This document shows, piece by piece, positions 54,618 to 63,610 of a stretch of DNA of 64,000 bases. Each line of letters begins with the position of its first letter. Position 1 is the first letter of the stretch. This stretch comes from Christensenella sp964438705. GTDB taxonomy: Bacteria > Bacillota > Clostridia > Christensenellales > Christensenellaceae. A program made the translations under genes and the position numbers. The notes below the pieces were generated by a model. It saw only the letters and a list, made by a program, of their open reading frames with translations, was not told the DNA's origin and ran no database searches. The stretch is taken from NCBI GenBank assembly GCA_964438705.1, contig CAYTKQ010000009.1, positions 48,945-112,944 on the forward strand. Direction: 5' to 3'.

Positions 54618-55414
54618 CCCGCGCTTTTTGCCGCTTCAATTGCACCCAGCGCCATTGCGTCGTTCATCGAGATGACCGCGTCGATTTTGTCGCCGTGCAC
54701 CTGCAGCCAGTTTTCCATGAATTCCATTCCCTTGGATTTTTCCCAGCCGCCGATCTGCTCATCCAAAATCGTGATGTTGGGATACTGCGAGAAAATAACT
54801 TCCTCATAAGCGCGGCGACGTTCGATGGAATCTGTGTTACCGGAAGGCCCAAGAAGAACGACCACATTTGCATCGTCAGGCAGCATCGGCTTTGCATGCT
54901 CCGCGACCACAGTGCCCAAATCAAAGGGCTTTGCGATGACGCTGGATGCCTTTTCCACACCGCCGTCATCCAGATTGATGTTCATCATCGGGGTACCCTG
55001 TTCGATATATCCCGCGACAATATCATCCTCTGCGGCCGGCTCCAAAGGCAGCAGGATGATGTAGTCATACCCCTGCGCCACACAGGTTTCCATTGCGCTC
55101 AACTGGTTCTCCAAAACGTTTTTAGAATCGATAACTGTGAGTTCCATGTCATCATACTCCGCGAACGCCTGAGTGAGTTCATCTGCCAGCCACGACGCAA
55201 AAGTCGCAGACATGTCTGTCGGAAGAAAAGCGACTTTAAATTTGTCCCCCGCATTTTCCGCATTCGAATCTGCAGACGCCGAAGCCTCAGATTTGGTCGC
55301 CTCCGCACCCTGATCTGCAGTCCCCGCCGGGGCAGCCGGGCCGCACCCCGCAAATATCGCGATCGACATCGCCAGAACCACCAGCAAACTCAAAACTTTT
55401 TTTGCACGCATCAT
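54618..55414 (-). CDS. Sugar ABC transporter substrate-binding lipoprotein, partial
   Basis: About 265 residues seen from ATG 55414 (AAGGAG 7 nt upstream); the C-terminus is lost in the gap. Signal peptide with lipobox IFAGC near residue 24, then an Ala/Ser/Glu-rich linker, then a Peripla_BP_4 fold (VAFLPTDMSATFASWLADEL near 62, IILLPLEPAAEDDIVAGYIE near 120, VVLLGPSGNTDSIERRR near 185). Ribose/galactose-type binding protein for the adjacent importer; ligand unknown. Confidence 0.92.
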
Positions 55415-55432
55415 TTTTTTCTCCTTCATTTC

Positions 55433-56443
55433 TTATTTATTGATCATCTTCCCTGATTGACTGACCGAAGAATCAGGGGAAGCTGACGCCATGATTTTTA
55501 CGCCTGTTTTTTGGTTTTTGCTCATAATATCCGCCAGTACCGCAAATATGATAATGCATCCCTTGATGATCATTTGCAGATAGGAATCCACACCCAGCAG
55601 ATTCATGATATTATTCAAAACACCTATGATAACAGAACCGAGGAATGTTCCGAACGCGCTTCCTACGCCGCCCGTAAAGCTTGTCCCGCCAATAACCGTC
55701 GCGGTGATCGCATCGGTTTCATAACCACCGCCTTCACTTGGGATTCCGGCATTGAGTCTTCCCATCAGGACCATTCCGGCAATCGCCGCAAAGATACCCG
55801 AAACAATGAACGTACACCATTTCACCTTGCATACAGGTACGCCAGCGGCATTGGCAGCTTCTTTATTCCCGCCCACAGCATACATATATCGGCCAAATTT
55901 CGTATAACGGAGAAGTACATGTGTGATCACGAGCATAACCACCATAAATACCACCGTGATCGGGATCACTCCAAACACATCGGTTTGACCAAGACTTTTG
56001 AAGTCCCCGATTTTGTAAACATTTTGCCCGTTCGTATACAGACAGATCATTCCAAAACAAATTTTCTGAACTGCCAGTGTGACGATAAAAGACGGAAGTC
56101 TGAAATAAGCGACAAACAATCCATTGACCGTGCCCATCATCGCCCCGAGGGCAATGCCGAACATAAACGATAAAAACAAATTTCCCGTTGCGACGAACAT
56201 GATGCACGCATAGGTCCCTGCCATACCGGCCAAATACCCAATCGACAAATCGATTTCACCGGATATGATGACCATGCCCTGTGCAAAGGCGCATATCGTC
56301 ACGATGCTCACCTGTTTTAAAATATTAGTCAGATTTGCCCCCGTCAAAAAAGTTTCCGACAGAACCGAGCAGACAGCAATCATGCCAATCAATATCAGAA
56401 ACAGAGAATATCTCCTAAGATTTTTCTTGATCTTCAACTCCAT
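55433..56443 (-). CDS. Sugar ABC transporter permease (RbsC type)
   Basis: 336 residues from ATG 56443 (AAGGAG 8 nt upstream), about eight to ten membrane segments. The family motif GEIDLSIGYLAGMAG near residue 58 and AVGGNKEAANAAGVPVCKVK near 190 (coupling loop that meets the ATPase) are clear. It is the single permease, working as a homodimer. Confidence 0.93.
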   Translation of the reverse strand: MELKIKKNLRRYSLFLILIGMIAVCSVLSETFLTGANLTNILKQVSIVTICAFAQGMVIISGEIDLSIGYLAGMAGTYACIMFVATGNLFLSFMFGIALGAMMGTVNGLFVAYFRLPSFIVTLAVQKICFGMICLYTNGQNVYKIGDFKSLGQTDVFGVIPITVVFMVVMLVITHVLLRYTKFGRYMYAVGGNKEAANAAGVPVCKVKWCTFIVSGIFAAIAGMVLMGRLNAGIPSEGGGYETDAITATVIGGTSFTGGVGSAFGTFLGSVIIGVLNNIMNLLGVDSYLQMIIKGCIIIFAVLADIMSKNQKTGVKIMASASPDSSVSQSGKMINK

Positions 56444-56465
56444 TTTTGTTCTCCTTTTCCAGTCT

Positions 56466-57956
56466 TTATATGATTGTTTGCGTCGCCATCTGCATGACCC
56501 GCTCCTGCGTAAATTCTTCACGATCCAGAGAGCCTGTCAGATATCCTTGACTCATAACATAGATTCGATCACACATGCCCAAAAGTTCAGGCAGTTCCGA
56601 CGATATCATCAAGATTGCGTAATTTTGTTTTGCCAATTCAATGATGATATTATATATTTCCAGCTTTGCACCGACGTCGATCCCCCGTGTTGGCTCATCT
56701 AAGATCAACAAATCGCTTTCCACCATCAGCCATCGTCCAAGCAATATCTTTTGTTGATTTCCGCCGCTCAGCGTTTGTATCGGCGTTTCAATCCCCGCAA
56801 ACCTTACATTCAGCTTTTTGCTCATCTCTACGGCTTCCAACTTTTCTTTTTTCAAGTTGAGCAGCACGTTCTTTTGGGCACAGATTTGTGTTAGGGTGAT
56901 GTTTTCCCTGCAACTGCGCATCCCGATGATGCCCTCCTTTTTACGATCTTCTGTAATCATTAGAAGTTTGTTTTTGATCGCATGTCTGACATCCTTAGGT
57001 TTGTACTTTTGGCCTGATAAAGTGATTTCGCCCGAATCCAACTTGTCCAAACCGAATATCGAACGGCATACCTCGCTTCGCCCCGCACCAATCAAGCCCG
57101 CCATTCCCACGATCTCTCCACGCCTAACGTTGAAGGAAACATCTCTGAACATCCCTTCAGCACAGAGATGATCAGCCTGAAAGGCTATATCGCCGATCGG
57201 CACGGCCTCCTTGGGATAAATGTTGTCGATCGACCGCCCAACCATGTGTGTAATCAGCGAGTTTTCATCAAAATCAGCAGCAGGTCCTGAAATGATGGTT
57301 TTCCCGTCCCGGATGACCGTAATATCATCGGCAATTTTAAAAATTTCATCCATTTTATGACTGATGAACAGAAAACTCATCCCTTCGGCTTTTAATTTCG
57401 CAATGATATCAAACAGTTCCTGAACCTCTCTATCAGAAATTGATGAGGTCGGCTCGTCCATGATGATCACGCTTGCATTAAACGCGACGGCTTTTAAGAT
57501 TTCCAACATTTGAATCCCCGCAATCGGCAGATCTTTGATCGGCATCTTGGGATCAAAATGCATGTCGTTGCTGTCCATGATTTTCTTTGCCTGCTGCATC
57601 ATCGAATTCCAGTCGACGCATCCAAGTTTTCCGGGCTGACGACGCATAAATATATTTTCCGCGATGGTCAGATCCGGAAAAAAATTCAATTCCTGGTAAA
57701 TCATGGCAATTCCCGCTTCAGCAGATTCCATCGGTCCGGAAAACGACACTTGTTTGCTGTTCAAAAATATTTGCCCGGTATCGCGTTTATAAAGACCATT
57801 GATGATTTTCATCAGGGTCGATTTTCCCGCGCCATTTTCACCTACGATCGCGTGAACAGTGCCCCCGCGCAATGTAATATTGACGTCATCGAGCGCTTTC
57901 ACACCGGGAAAACTTTTTGAAATCCCTCTTAGTTCCAGTACAATGTTTTCGCCCAT
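56466..57956 (-). CDS. Sugar ABC transporter ATP-binding protein (RbsA type)
   Basis: 496 residues with two ABC modules. First: Walker A GENGAGKST near residue 38, Walker B IIMDEPTS near 164, and a degenerate signature (PIAGIQMLEI). Second: degenerate P-loop GLIGAGRSE near 287, good signature TLSGGNQQKILLGRWL near 398 and Walker B LLILDEPTRGID near 417. It starts the transporter operon with AAAGGAG; leader of about 320 nt. Confidence 0.94.
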   Translation of the reverse strand: MGENIVLELRGISKSFPGVKALDDVNITLRGGTVHAIVGENGAGKSTLMKIINGLYKRDTGQIFLNSKQVSFSGPMESAEAGIAMIYQELNFFPDLTIAENIFMRRQPGKLGCVDWNSMMQQAKKIMDSNDMHFDPKMPIKDLPIAGIQMLEILKAVAFNASVIIMDEPTSSISDREVQELFDIIAKLKAEGMSFLFISHKMDEIFKIADDITVIRDGKTIISGPAADFDENSLITHMVGRSIDNIYPKEAVPIGDIAFQADHLCAEGMFRDVSFNVRRGEIVGMAGLIGAGRSEVCRSIFGLDKLDSGEITLSGQKYKPKDVRHAIKNKLLMITEDRKKEGIIGMRSCRENITLTQICAQKNVLLNLKKEKLEAVEMSKKLNVRFAGIETPIQTLSGGNQQKILLGRWLMVESDLLILDEPTRGIDVGAKLEIYNIIIELAKQNYAILMISSELPELLGMCDRIYVMSQGYLTGSLDREEFTQERVMQMATQTII

Positions 57957-58061
57957 ACTATCTCCTTTGAATCCAATTTATCCTTACGCATCTTCTCTTT
58001 GGCTGATTTGCAGCTGATTTTTGACGCTTTACTTTATTTCAAACAATTCATTGCGCTTAAT

Positions 58062-58073
58062 GTGCTCGTGCTC
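58062..58073. promoter_or_regulatory. Operator-like site 1 (GCTCGTGC core)
   Basis: GTGCTCGTGCTC in plus-strand reading, core 58064-58071. It lies in the transporter leader about 210 nt after the predicted start of transcription. It shares the core with three other sites of the locus. Confidence 0.55.
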
Positions 58074-58259
58074 TTTTTGATTTTTACAAAATTTGAACAA
58101 ATGACATTGCATGCCTTTAGTCGTCTTTGTATTCTATTTGTATTTTGAAAAAACGTAGTATATTATTGTAATTCGTAAGTTTTCACGAATCATCGATGCC
58201 GTTTAGACTGCTTTCAGATAACCTTGACCAATTTTTTATATAAGCTGTTTATCTCAAGA

Positions 58260-58271
58260 GTGCTCGTGCTC
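58260..58271. promoter_or_regulatory. Operator-like site 2 (GCTCGTGC core) at the transporter promoter
   Basis: GTGCTCGTGCTC in plus-strand reading, core 58262-58269, centred about 12 nt after the predicted start of transcription (near 58277). This is a classic position for repression. Confidence 0.65.
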
Positions 58272-58283
58272 GTAATTTATTAC

Positions 58284-58312
58284 ATCGTACCACGTATCAA
58301 TTTTGTTGTCAA
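58284..58312 (-). promoter_or_regulatory. Promoter of the sugar ABC transporter operon
   Basis: TTGACA (58307-58312), 17-nt spacer, TACGAT (58284-58289) preceded by TG (extended -10) on the minus strand. It lies between the LacI-type gene and the transporter genes. Confidence 0.7.
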
Positions 58313-58385
58313 TGGAAATTTTCAAAATATATTGAAATATATAAAAATGGCTTTGCACCGAAGAATTCGATGTATATCGACTTGT

Positions 58386-59417
58386 TTAATCTTCCAGCGA
58401 ATCGCCAGTCGCTATTGTTACTGGGATGCGATACACCTTATCCTGTGGTTCTACACCTTTGATTAGCTTTTCAAAAAGAATTTTTACGCTTTGATAGCCT
58501 TGTCGATAGCCATCCTGATCGATCACAAAATCAATCGTCCCTCTGCGCATATAGTCTTTGATTTCGGGTATGACGTCGTAGCAAATCAACGCGACCCTAT
58601 CCTTTGCACCAATCAATTCGAGTGCGCGTGCCGCCCCCGCTTCTCCCCCGCCCGTCAGGTAGAGTCCCTTTAGGTTTGGATACTTGCTGCAATATTCCAG
58701 CGTGTGCCGAAATGCGACCCCTTGCAGGTCCTGATTTTCCAGCACCTCCACGATGTCAAATTTTTGTTTCAATTCCCCCAGCCGATCCTCAAATCCTTTT
58801 AGCCTGCTGGTATGGCAGGAAAGATATCTGGAACTGATGATAATGCCAATTTCTCCGCCTTCCGGCAGCAGTTTTCCCATTAACCCCGCTGCTGTACGAC
58901 CGCCTTTATAGTGATCCTGCCCCACATAACAAACCTGCTTTGTCCCTTCAATATAGGAATTGAATGTAACGATCTGCACACCATTGTCATGCAAACGATT
59001 GATGCGCTCTACAAAAGCCATATCCTCTACTGGCAGAGCGACAATGCCCGACACCTGTTCTGCTTCGAGCTCGTCAAGAAGCCATATGTGCTCCATTGGC
59101 TCAAGAGAAATCGAGGTTTTGATGATTACCTTGCCATTAAAATCGGCAAACTCACTTTCCGCGTCCTTGATTCCCTGTATGACCAAATCAATAAAAGGGT
59201 TATACAAAGGCGTAAGCAATACACCAATGCGAATCGGTGTGCCACTGTTCACAAGCACTTTCCCTATGATATTGGGATGATAATCAAGCTCTTTTGCGAT
59301 TTTTTTTATTTTCTTTCGCGTTTCTTCCCGTATCCCCGGGCGATCATTCAGGGCTTTATCGACCGTTCCGCGAGATACGCCCGCAATGCGGGCAATTTCC
59401 TTGATTGTGACAGCCAT
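58386..59417 (-). CDS. LacI-family transcriptional regulator
   Basis: 343 residues. Helix-turn-helix VTIKEIARIAGVSRGTVDKAL at the N-terminus (residues 3-23, split for length), hinge helix near 50-58, and a periplasmic-binding-type effector domain with IRIGVLLTPLYNPFIDLVIQ near 62 and AGLMGKLLPEGGEIGIIIS near 178. Probably represses the whole locus and responds to its sugar. Start ATG follows AAAGGG. Four operator-like sites surround the two transcription units. Confidence 0.92.
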   Translation of the reverse strand: MAVTIKEIARIAGVSRGTVDKALNDRPGIREETRKKIKKIAKELDYHPNIIGKVLVNSGTPIRIGVLLTPLYNPFIDLVIQGIKDAESEFADFNGKVIIKTSISLEPMEHIWLLDELEAEQVSGIVALPVEDMAFVERINRLHDNGVQIVTFNSYIEGTKQVCYVGQDHYKGGRTAAGLMGKLLPEGGEIGIIISSRYLSCHTSRLKGFEDRLGELKQKFDIVEVLENQDLQGVAFRHTLEYCSKYPNLKGLYLTGGGEAGAARALELIGAKDRVALICYDVIPEIKDYMRRGTIDFVIDQDGYRQGYQSVKILFEKLIKGVEPQDKVYRIPVTIATGDSLED

Positions 59418-59493
59418 TTTTGTTCCCTTTCGTTCTTATACATCAAAAGAGTACGGGCACCGCCCGCAACGCCTTTGCCATCATTCATATCTT

Positions 59494-60228
59494 TCAAACA
59501 ATGATCTGCCCGCCGCTCGCCTCAATTACGGTTCCCGTAATAAAACCGCCCTTTTTCGAGGCAAGAAAGGCCGCAATGGCTGCGATGCTCTCAGGGGTCC
59601 CCAACTGATGCTGCGGCATACTCGCAATCAAGGTCTCATAGACATCAGCGCCAAGCCCTCTCGATAATTCTGAATCGATAGGGCCGGGCGCAATTGCGTT
59701 CGCTGTGATCCCATACTTTGCGTAGCATTTAGATAAATACTTGGTCAACCCGATAACGCCCGCCTTCGACGCACAATAATGGCAACCCGTGTTTTCCGAG
59801 CCCATGATGCCTGCCATAGAAGAAATATTGATGATCCTGCCAAAACCTCTTTCCATCATTCCGGCAATCACCTTTTGAACGATAACAAAACCAGCCTTAA
59901 GGTTTACATCAAACACCGCATCCCACTCTTCTTCCGTGACGTCAAGGAATTGCGTGCTCATTGCAAGCGCAGCATTGTTTACAACCGTATCCGGCGTGCC
60001 AATTTCTGCGCGAACACGGGCGATCGCCTCTAAGATTTGATCGGTCACTGCAACATCCACAATGACCGCAAGTGCCTGTCCTCCAGCCGCATTGATATTG
60101 TTCGCAACAGCGAGCACGTTCTCGTCCCGATCAAAAAGCGCGACTTTCATCCCGTCGTCCGCAAGGCACATTGCCGTTTCTTTTCCGATCCCTCTTGCCG
60201 CTCCCGTAATGATTCCTACTCTGCTCAT
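59494..60228 (-). CDS. Short-chain dehydrogenase/reductase
   Basis: 244 residues. NAD(P) motif TGAARGIGKETA near residue 8, DVAVTDQI near 57, NNAALAM near 83, Ser in NISSMAG near 137 and Y-x3-K in HYCASKAG near 150. GGGGTGAG lies 8 nt before the ATG. It follows the aldolase gene by 82 nt, in the kinase transcription unit. Likely to oxidise the substrate or reduce the aldehyde product; substrate unknown. Confidence 0.85.
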   Translation of the reverse strand: MSRVGIITGAARGIGKETAMCLADDGMKVALFDRDENVLAVANNINAAGGQALAVIVDVAVTDQILEAIARVRAEIGTPDTVVNNAALAMSTQFLDVTEEEWDAVFDVNLKAGFVIVQKVIAGMMERGFGRIINISSMAGIMGSENTGCHYCASKAGVIGLTKYLSKCYAKYGITANAIAPGPIDSELSRGLGADVYETLIASMPQHQLGTPESIAAIAAFLASKKGGFITGTVIEASGGQIIV

Positions 60229-60310
60229 TCCTAAGTCTCACCCCTCGGTATGAATCTTAGGGCGCACTTTCGATTCCGCTACACGCTCACATCCGCCCGA
60301 TCATATAGTT

Positions 60311-60919
60311 TTATTTTATCAGACTGTTCACGGTATTACAATAAGCATCGCACTCAATTCGCTCGAGCATGCTGTAGGCCATATAGATCGACGGGCCTGT
60401 CACGCACACTCCATGCAGCGGCATGATGCAGGCAAGCGGTTTTTTTTCCGCCAGCTCGTGCCGGTCTTCGAAGTATTGGTACACCGCCCTCGATAATTCA
60501 TCCGAATATGCTTTTTGATATTCGATGCATTCCACGTAACCGCGTCCCAACGTGGCTTCGGTGACGTTTGGGATCGGCTTTGCCTGCGCTACATAAGGCA
60601 TGCAATGAAACGGGTGGGCGTGGATCGTCGCGCCAATGTTTTCAAACCTGCTGAGAATCAGCGCATGCATCAATGTTTCACGCGACAGTTTTCCATCACC
60701 CGATATGATATTTAAATCAAAATCCACCAACATAAAATCTTCCGGTCTTAAATCACAATGCTTATGCTCCGACATCATAGACGGCGAAATCAGCATCAGG
60801 TTTTCATCGACCTGAACCGCAAAGTTTCCGCCAGCCGCATTGGTCAGACGGCGATCCCACATCTGTTTTGCCGTGACCGCCATTTCTTCTCTTATTGAAT
60901 CATATCCAAGATTTGCCAT
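60311..60919 (-). CDS. Class II aldolase/adducin family protein (fuculose-phosphate aldolase-like)
   Basis: 202 residues. Zinc ligands in ATIHAHPFH near residue 98-104 and in MPLHGVCV near 170; catalytic-type Glu in LSRETLMHA near 80; N-terminal phosphate loop in AAGGNFAV near 29-36. The size is that of FucA rather than RhaD. It would cleave a ketose 1-phosphate to DHAP and a short aldehyde. It lies between the PfkB and SDR genes. Confidence 0.85.
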   Translation of the reverse strand: MANLGYDSIREEMAVTAKQMWDRRLTNAAGGNFAVQVDENLMLISPSMMSEHKHCDLRPEDFMLVDFDLNIISGDGKLSRETLMHALILSRFENIGATIHAHPFHCMPYVAQAKPIPNVTEATLGRGYVECIEYQKAYSDELSRAVYQYFEDRHELAEKKPLACIMPLHGVCVTGPSIYMAYSMLERIECDAYCNTVNSLIK

Positions 60920-60936
60920 TCTAATTTACCTTCTTT

Positions 60937-61869
60937 TTATATTTTTTTCAAAACAACCTGCTCTTTTAGTTCTCTTGCACGTTCTATGTCTAAACCCACT
61001 GAAAGTGAGCACTCTGCCGCAGCTGCGCCGGTGGCTGTGGCAAATTTGAGCGCATCTTCAATGTTCTCGCCCTTTTCCAGACTGCACAGCAAGCCTGCCA
61101 AATAGCAGTCTCCGCATCCAACCGTATTAACTGGATTGATGCGCGGAGCCTCTACATGGTAAAACACATCAAAATATCTTGTGACGGAGCCTTCTGCGCC
61201 CAGTGAAACCGCAACAATGGGGATATTGTAATGATCCAGCATGCGGATCGCGTGAATTACATCCTCTTTCGTCGGCTGTACCTCGTATTCACACAGCGCG
61301 GACAGCTCGTCTAGATTGGGTTTGATCAAAAATGGCGCGCATTTGACACATTCTCGCAAGGTTTTTCCACTCGTGTCCATAAATATTTTCAGTCCGCAAT
61401 CTGCAACTCCCTGCACAATGCTGTTGTATACCGCAGGGTCCGCATAATTAGAAGCATCCCCGGAAAACACCAGATAATCGCCGGACTTTACCACTTTTTT
61501 GATGGTTTGAATCACATCATCAATATCCTGTTTCGATAGTTCAACGCCCCTTTCGGTGATCAGGGTCGCGTCCCCGCTGTGCTCAGCCAACAAATAGTTT
61601 GTACGGGTGTTTTGGTATGTGCGGTGTAAAAAACAAACGTCAACATTTTCCGTTTTCAGCATTTCAATTAGGCGGTTGCCCGCGTCGCCATGAGCAATGC
61701 CGAGTGCACGGTTCTTGACCCCCATCATGCCCAGATTCACCGAAACATGCGTTCCTTTTCCGCCAATCGTTTCTTTTATATTCTGGATACGCGCCGTAAC
61801 GGTTCGCTCAAATTTTTCAATATATAATATTTTGTCAATTGCCGGATTTAACGTCAATGTATGGATCAT
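60937..61869 (-). CDS. PfkB-family kinase, 1-phosphofructokinase type
   Basis: 310 residues starting MIHTLTLNPAIDKILYIEKF, the pattern of fructose-1-phosphate and tagatose-6-phosphate kinases. GGKGTHVSVNLGMMG near 37, and the catalytic NTVGCGDCYLAGLL near 245, where the usual GAGD reads GCGD with the catalytic Asp kept. It could add a second phosphate to a ketose 1-phosphate. It overlaps the FGGY kinase gene by 4 nt. Confidence 0.85.
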   Translation of the reverse strand: MIHTLTLNPAIDKILYIEKFERTVTARIQNIKETIGGKGTHVSVNLGMMGVKNRALGIAHGDAGNRLIEMLKTENVDVCFLHRTYQNTRTNYLLAEHSGDATLITERGVELSKQDIDDVIQTIKKVVKSGDYLVFSGDASNYADPAVYNSIVQGVADCGLKIFMDTSGKTLRECVKCAPFLIKPNLDELSALCEYEVQPTKEDVIHAIRMLDHYNIPIVAVSLGAEGSVTRYFDVFYHVEAPRINPVNTVGCGDCYLAGLLCSLEKGENIEDALKFATATGAAAAECSLSVGLDIERARELKEQVVLKKI

Positions 61870-63374
61870 TTTTGATTCCTTTCTTCAATTGTAGTGACAA
61901 AATCGGCATAGCGCGCTTCAATTTTGTCCGAATAGTTCGGTTTACAAAGAAAAACATCTTGCGAATGCGCAATCATCCTCCTCGCTTGTGATAAATCCTT
62001 CAGTTCATTTGCGGCGATCATCTGTATCACCGCATTCCCGAGCGCGGTGGCATTAGCAGGTCCCACGCTCAATGTTTTGTTGCAGTAATTTGCCGTCAAT
62101 TCGTTTAGATATTCATTGTTACATCCTCCTCCAACCACATGCAGTATCTTGTATCTTTTTTTCAGTATTTGTTCCGCTTTTTCGATCACATACCGATATT
62201 TGCACGCTAGACTCTCATACACGACTTTCGCGATTTCCGCTTCATTTTGAGGAATATCACCTTGCTTTTTGCAGCATTCTATAATTTTTTCCGGCATGCA
62301 TGCCGCCTCAAAAAAGCATTCATCATCAGGATCAATCCACGCGTTCAGTTCTCTTGCCTCCTTTGCCGCTTTTGCAAGCTCTGGAAACGTCCAATTTTTT
62401 CCTTGCGTGTTCCAAACACGTACGCATTCTTGAATGATCCACAAGCCCATAACATTTCTTGTGAAACGAATTTTCCCTTCCGCACCTCCTTCATTTCCGA
62501 ATTTGTTTTCCAATACCGCCTGATCCAGCAATGGTGCATCCAACTCAACACCAACCAGCGACCATGTCCCACTTGAAATGAACATGCGCTCTCGTTCGTC
62601 CGTTGTCGGCATGGCCGCCACCGCACAGGCCGTGTCATGCGAAGCGACGGCATAAATATCCGTGCTGCGCATTTGAAATTGCATGCACATTTCATCACTT
62701 ACGCGCCCTACATGGGTTCCCGGAGGGACGACATCCAAAAAGAGTTTCTGCGGGATTCCGTAGGCTTTCAATATTTCCGAATCCCATTTTTTTTCTGTGA
62801 TATTATATAGACCTGTCACACTTGCAATCGAGTATTCTGTATATTTACGTGCCCCCATCAGATGAGAAAGATAATCGGGCAAAAAGATTAATTTGGCGGC
62901 ATTGCGGACCATCTCCCCATCCTGTTCTAGCGCAGCGAGCAAATGATAGCATGTTTCAAACCGCGCAAATTGTTGTCCCGCTTTTTTGAATACCGCCTTC
63001 CTGTCGATTAGCGCTTCTGCACGTTCGATCCAACCTTCTGTACGCGGATCTCGATAATGTCGCGGGCTTTCGATCATCGTTCCGTTTTCTGTCAGCAATA
63101 TATAATCGTTGCACCACGAGTCAATCCCAAAGGATTGGATGTCATATGCCCGTTGTGCTTTCCTATACCCTTTAATAATCTGGTTGTATATTTCAAAAAA
63201 ATTCCAATAATAACGGCCATTTGCAATGATGATCTCATTTTTAAAACGGTGTATTTCTTCCATGAAGAATTTACCATCGCAAATCCAAACAGCGAATAGT
63301 TTTCCCCCGCTTCCTCCTAAATCAATCGCCAGTCTTGCACATTGCTTTATGTTTTTATTTTGAATTTTCGTCAT
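61866..63374 (-). CDS. FGGY-family carbohydrate kinase (rhamnulokinase-like)
   Basis: 502 residues. N-terminal phosphate loop AIDLGGSGGKLFAVW near residue 16, GIDSWCNDYILL near 84 with the catalytic Asp, HYRDPRT near 106, SHDTACAVAA near 248, SSGTWSLVG near 269 and the adenosine motif VVGGGCNNEYLNELTAN near 419. The closest named family is RhaB. No isomerase gene accompanies it, so the ketose is probably made by a dehydrogenase. First gene of its unit, with a leader of about 200 nt. Confidence 0.88.
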   Translation of the reverse strand: MTKIQNKNIKQCARLAIDLGGSGGKLFAVWICDGKFFMEEIHRFKNEIIIANGRYYWNFFEIYNQIIKGYRKAQRAYDIQSFGIDSWCNDYILLTENGTMIESPRHYRDPRTEGWIERAEALIDRKAVFKKAGQQFARFETCYHLLAALEQDGEMVRNAAKLIFLPDYLSHLMGARKYTEYSIASVTGLYNITEKKWDSEILKAYGIPQKLFLDVVPPGTHVGRVSDEMCMQFQMRSTDIYAVASHDTACAVAAMPTTDERERMFISSGTWSLVGVELDAPLLDQAVLENKFGNEGGAEGKIRFTRNVMGLWIIQECVRVWNTQGKNWTFPELAKAAKEARELNAWIDPDDECFFEAACMPEKIIECCKKQGDIPQNEAEIAKVVYESLACKYRYVIEKAEQILKKRYKILHVVGGGCNNEYLNELTANYCNKTLSVGPANATALGNAVIQMIAANELKDLSQARRMIAHSQDVFLCKPNYSDKIEARYADFVTTIEERNQK

Positions 63375-63393
63375 TGATCAATTTCTCCGTTAA

Positions 63394-63405
63394 TTGCTCG
63401 TGCTC
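63394..63405. promoter_or_regulatory. Operator-like site 3 (GCTCGTGC core)
   Basis: TTGCTCGTGCTC in plus-strand reading, core 63396-63403, about 22-29 nt before the kinase start codon, in the leader. Confidence 0.55.
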
Positions 63406-63426
63406 TTTAATTATGCCTTGCATCTC

Positions 63427-63449
63427 AAAAACGCGACCTCGCGCGGTCG
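63427..63449 (-). terminator. Possible leader terminator of the kinase operon
   Basis: Minus strand: CGACC (63445-63449) and GGTCG (63434-63438) around GCGCGA, then CG and TTTTT. The stem is short, so it may be a weak attenuator or nothing. Confidence 0.4.
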
Positions 63450-63524
63450 GATCCATTTGTTTAATTCACGCCATATTCAGGTGTTTTTCCATTTTTTACA
63501 TTGTTCGGTCCGGATTCGCACAAC

Positions 63525-63536
63525 GTGCACGAGCAC
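63525..63536. promoter_or_regulatory. Operator-like site 4 (GCACGAGC core, best palindrome)
   Basis: GTGCACGAGCAC, core 63527-63534; the wider AACGTGC ... GCACGTT (63522-63539) is an 18-bp palindrome with only the central ACGA off symmetry. It lies about 40 nt after the predicted start of the kinase operon. Confidence 0.65.
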
Positions 63537-63580
63537 GTTATGCGTTAAAAAAAATTCCCTGTCTATCAAATACATTTCAT

Positions 63581-63610
63581 ACTATATCACTTCTATATCG
63601 ACGTTGTCAA
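63581..63610 (-). promoter_or_regulatory. Promoter of the kinase-aldolase operon
   Basis: TTGACA (63605-63610), 18-nt spacer, TATAGT (63581-63586) on the minus strand; start near 63574. Confidence 0.75.

Larger units (their letters stand above)
57957..58385 (-). promoter_or_regulatory. Regulatory region of the transporter operon (429 bp, no gene)
   Basis: Holds, on the minus strand: an extended -10 promoter (58284-58312), operator-like site 2 at the start of transcription, a 6-bp inverted repeat ATTCGT-N8-ACGAAT (58171-58190), operator-like site 1 (58064-58071), and a long AT-rich leader. No credible reading frame was found. Confidence 0.7.
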
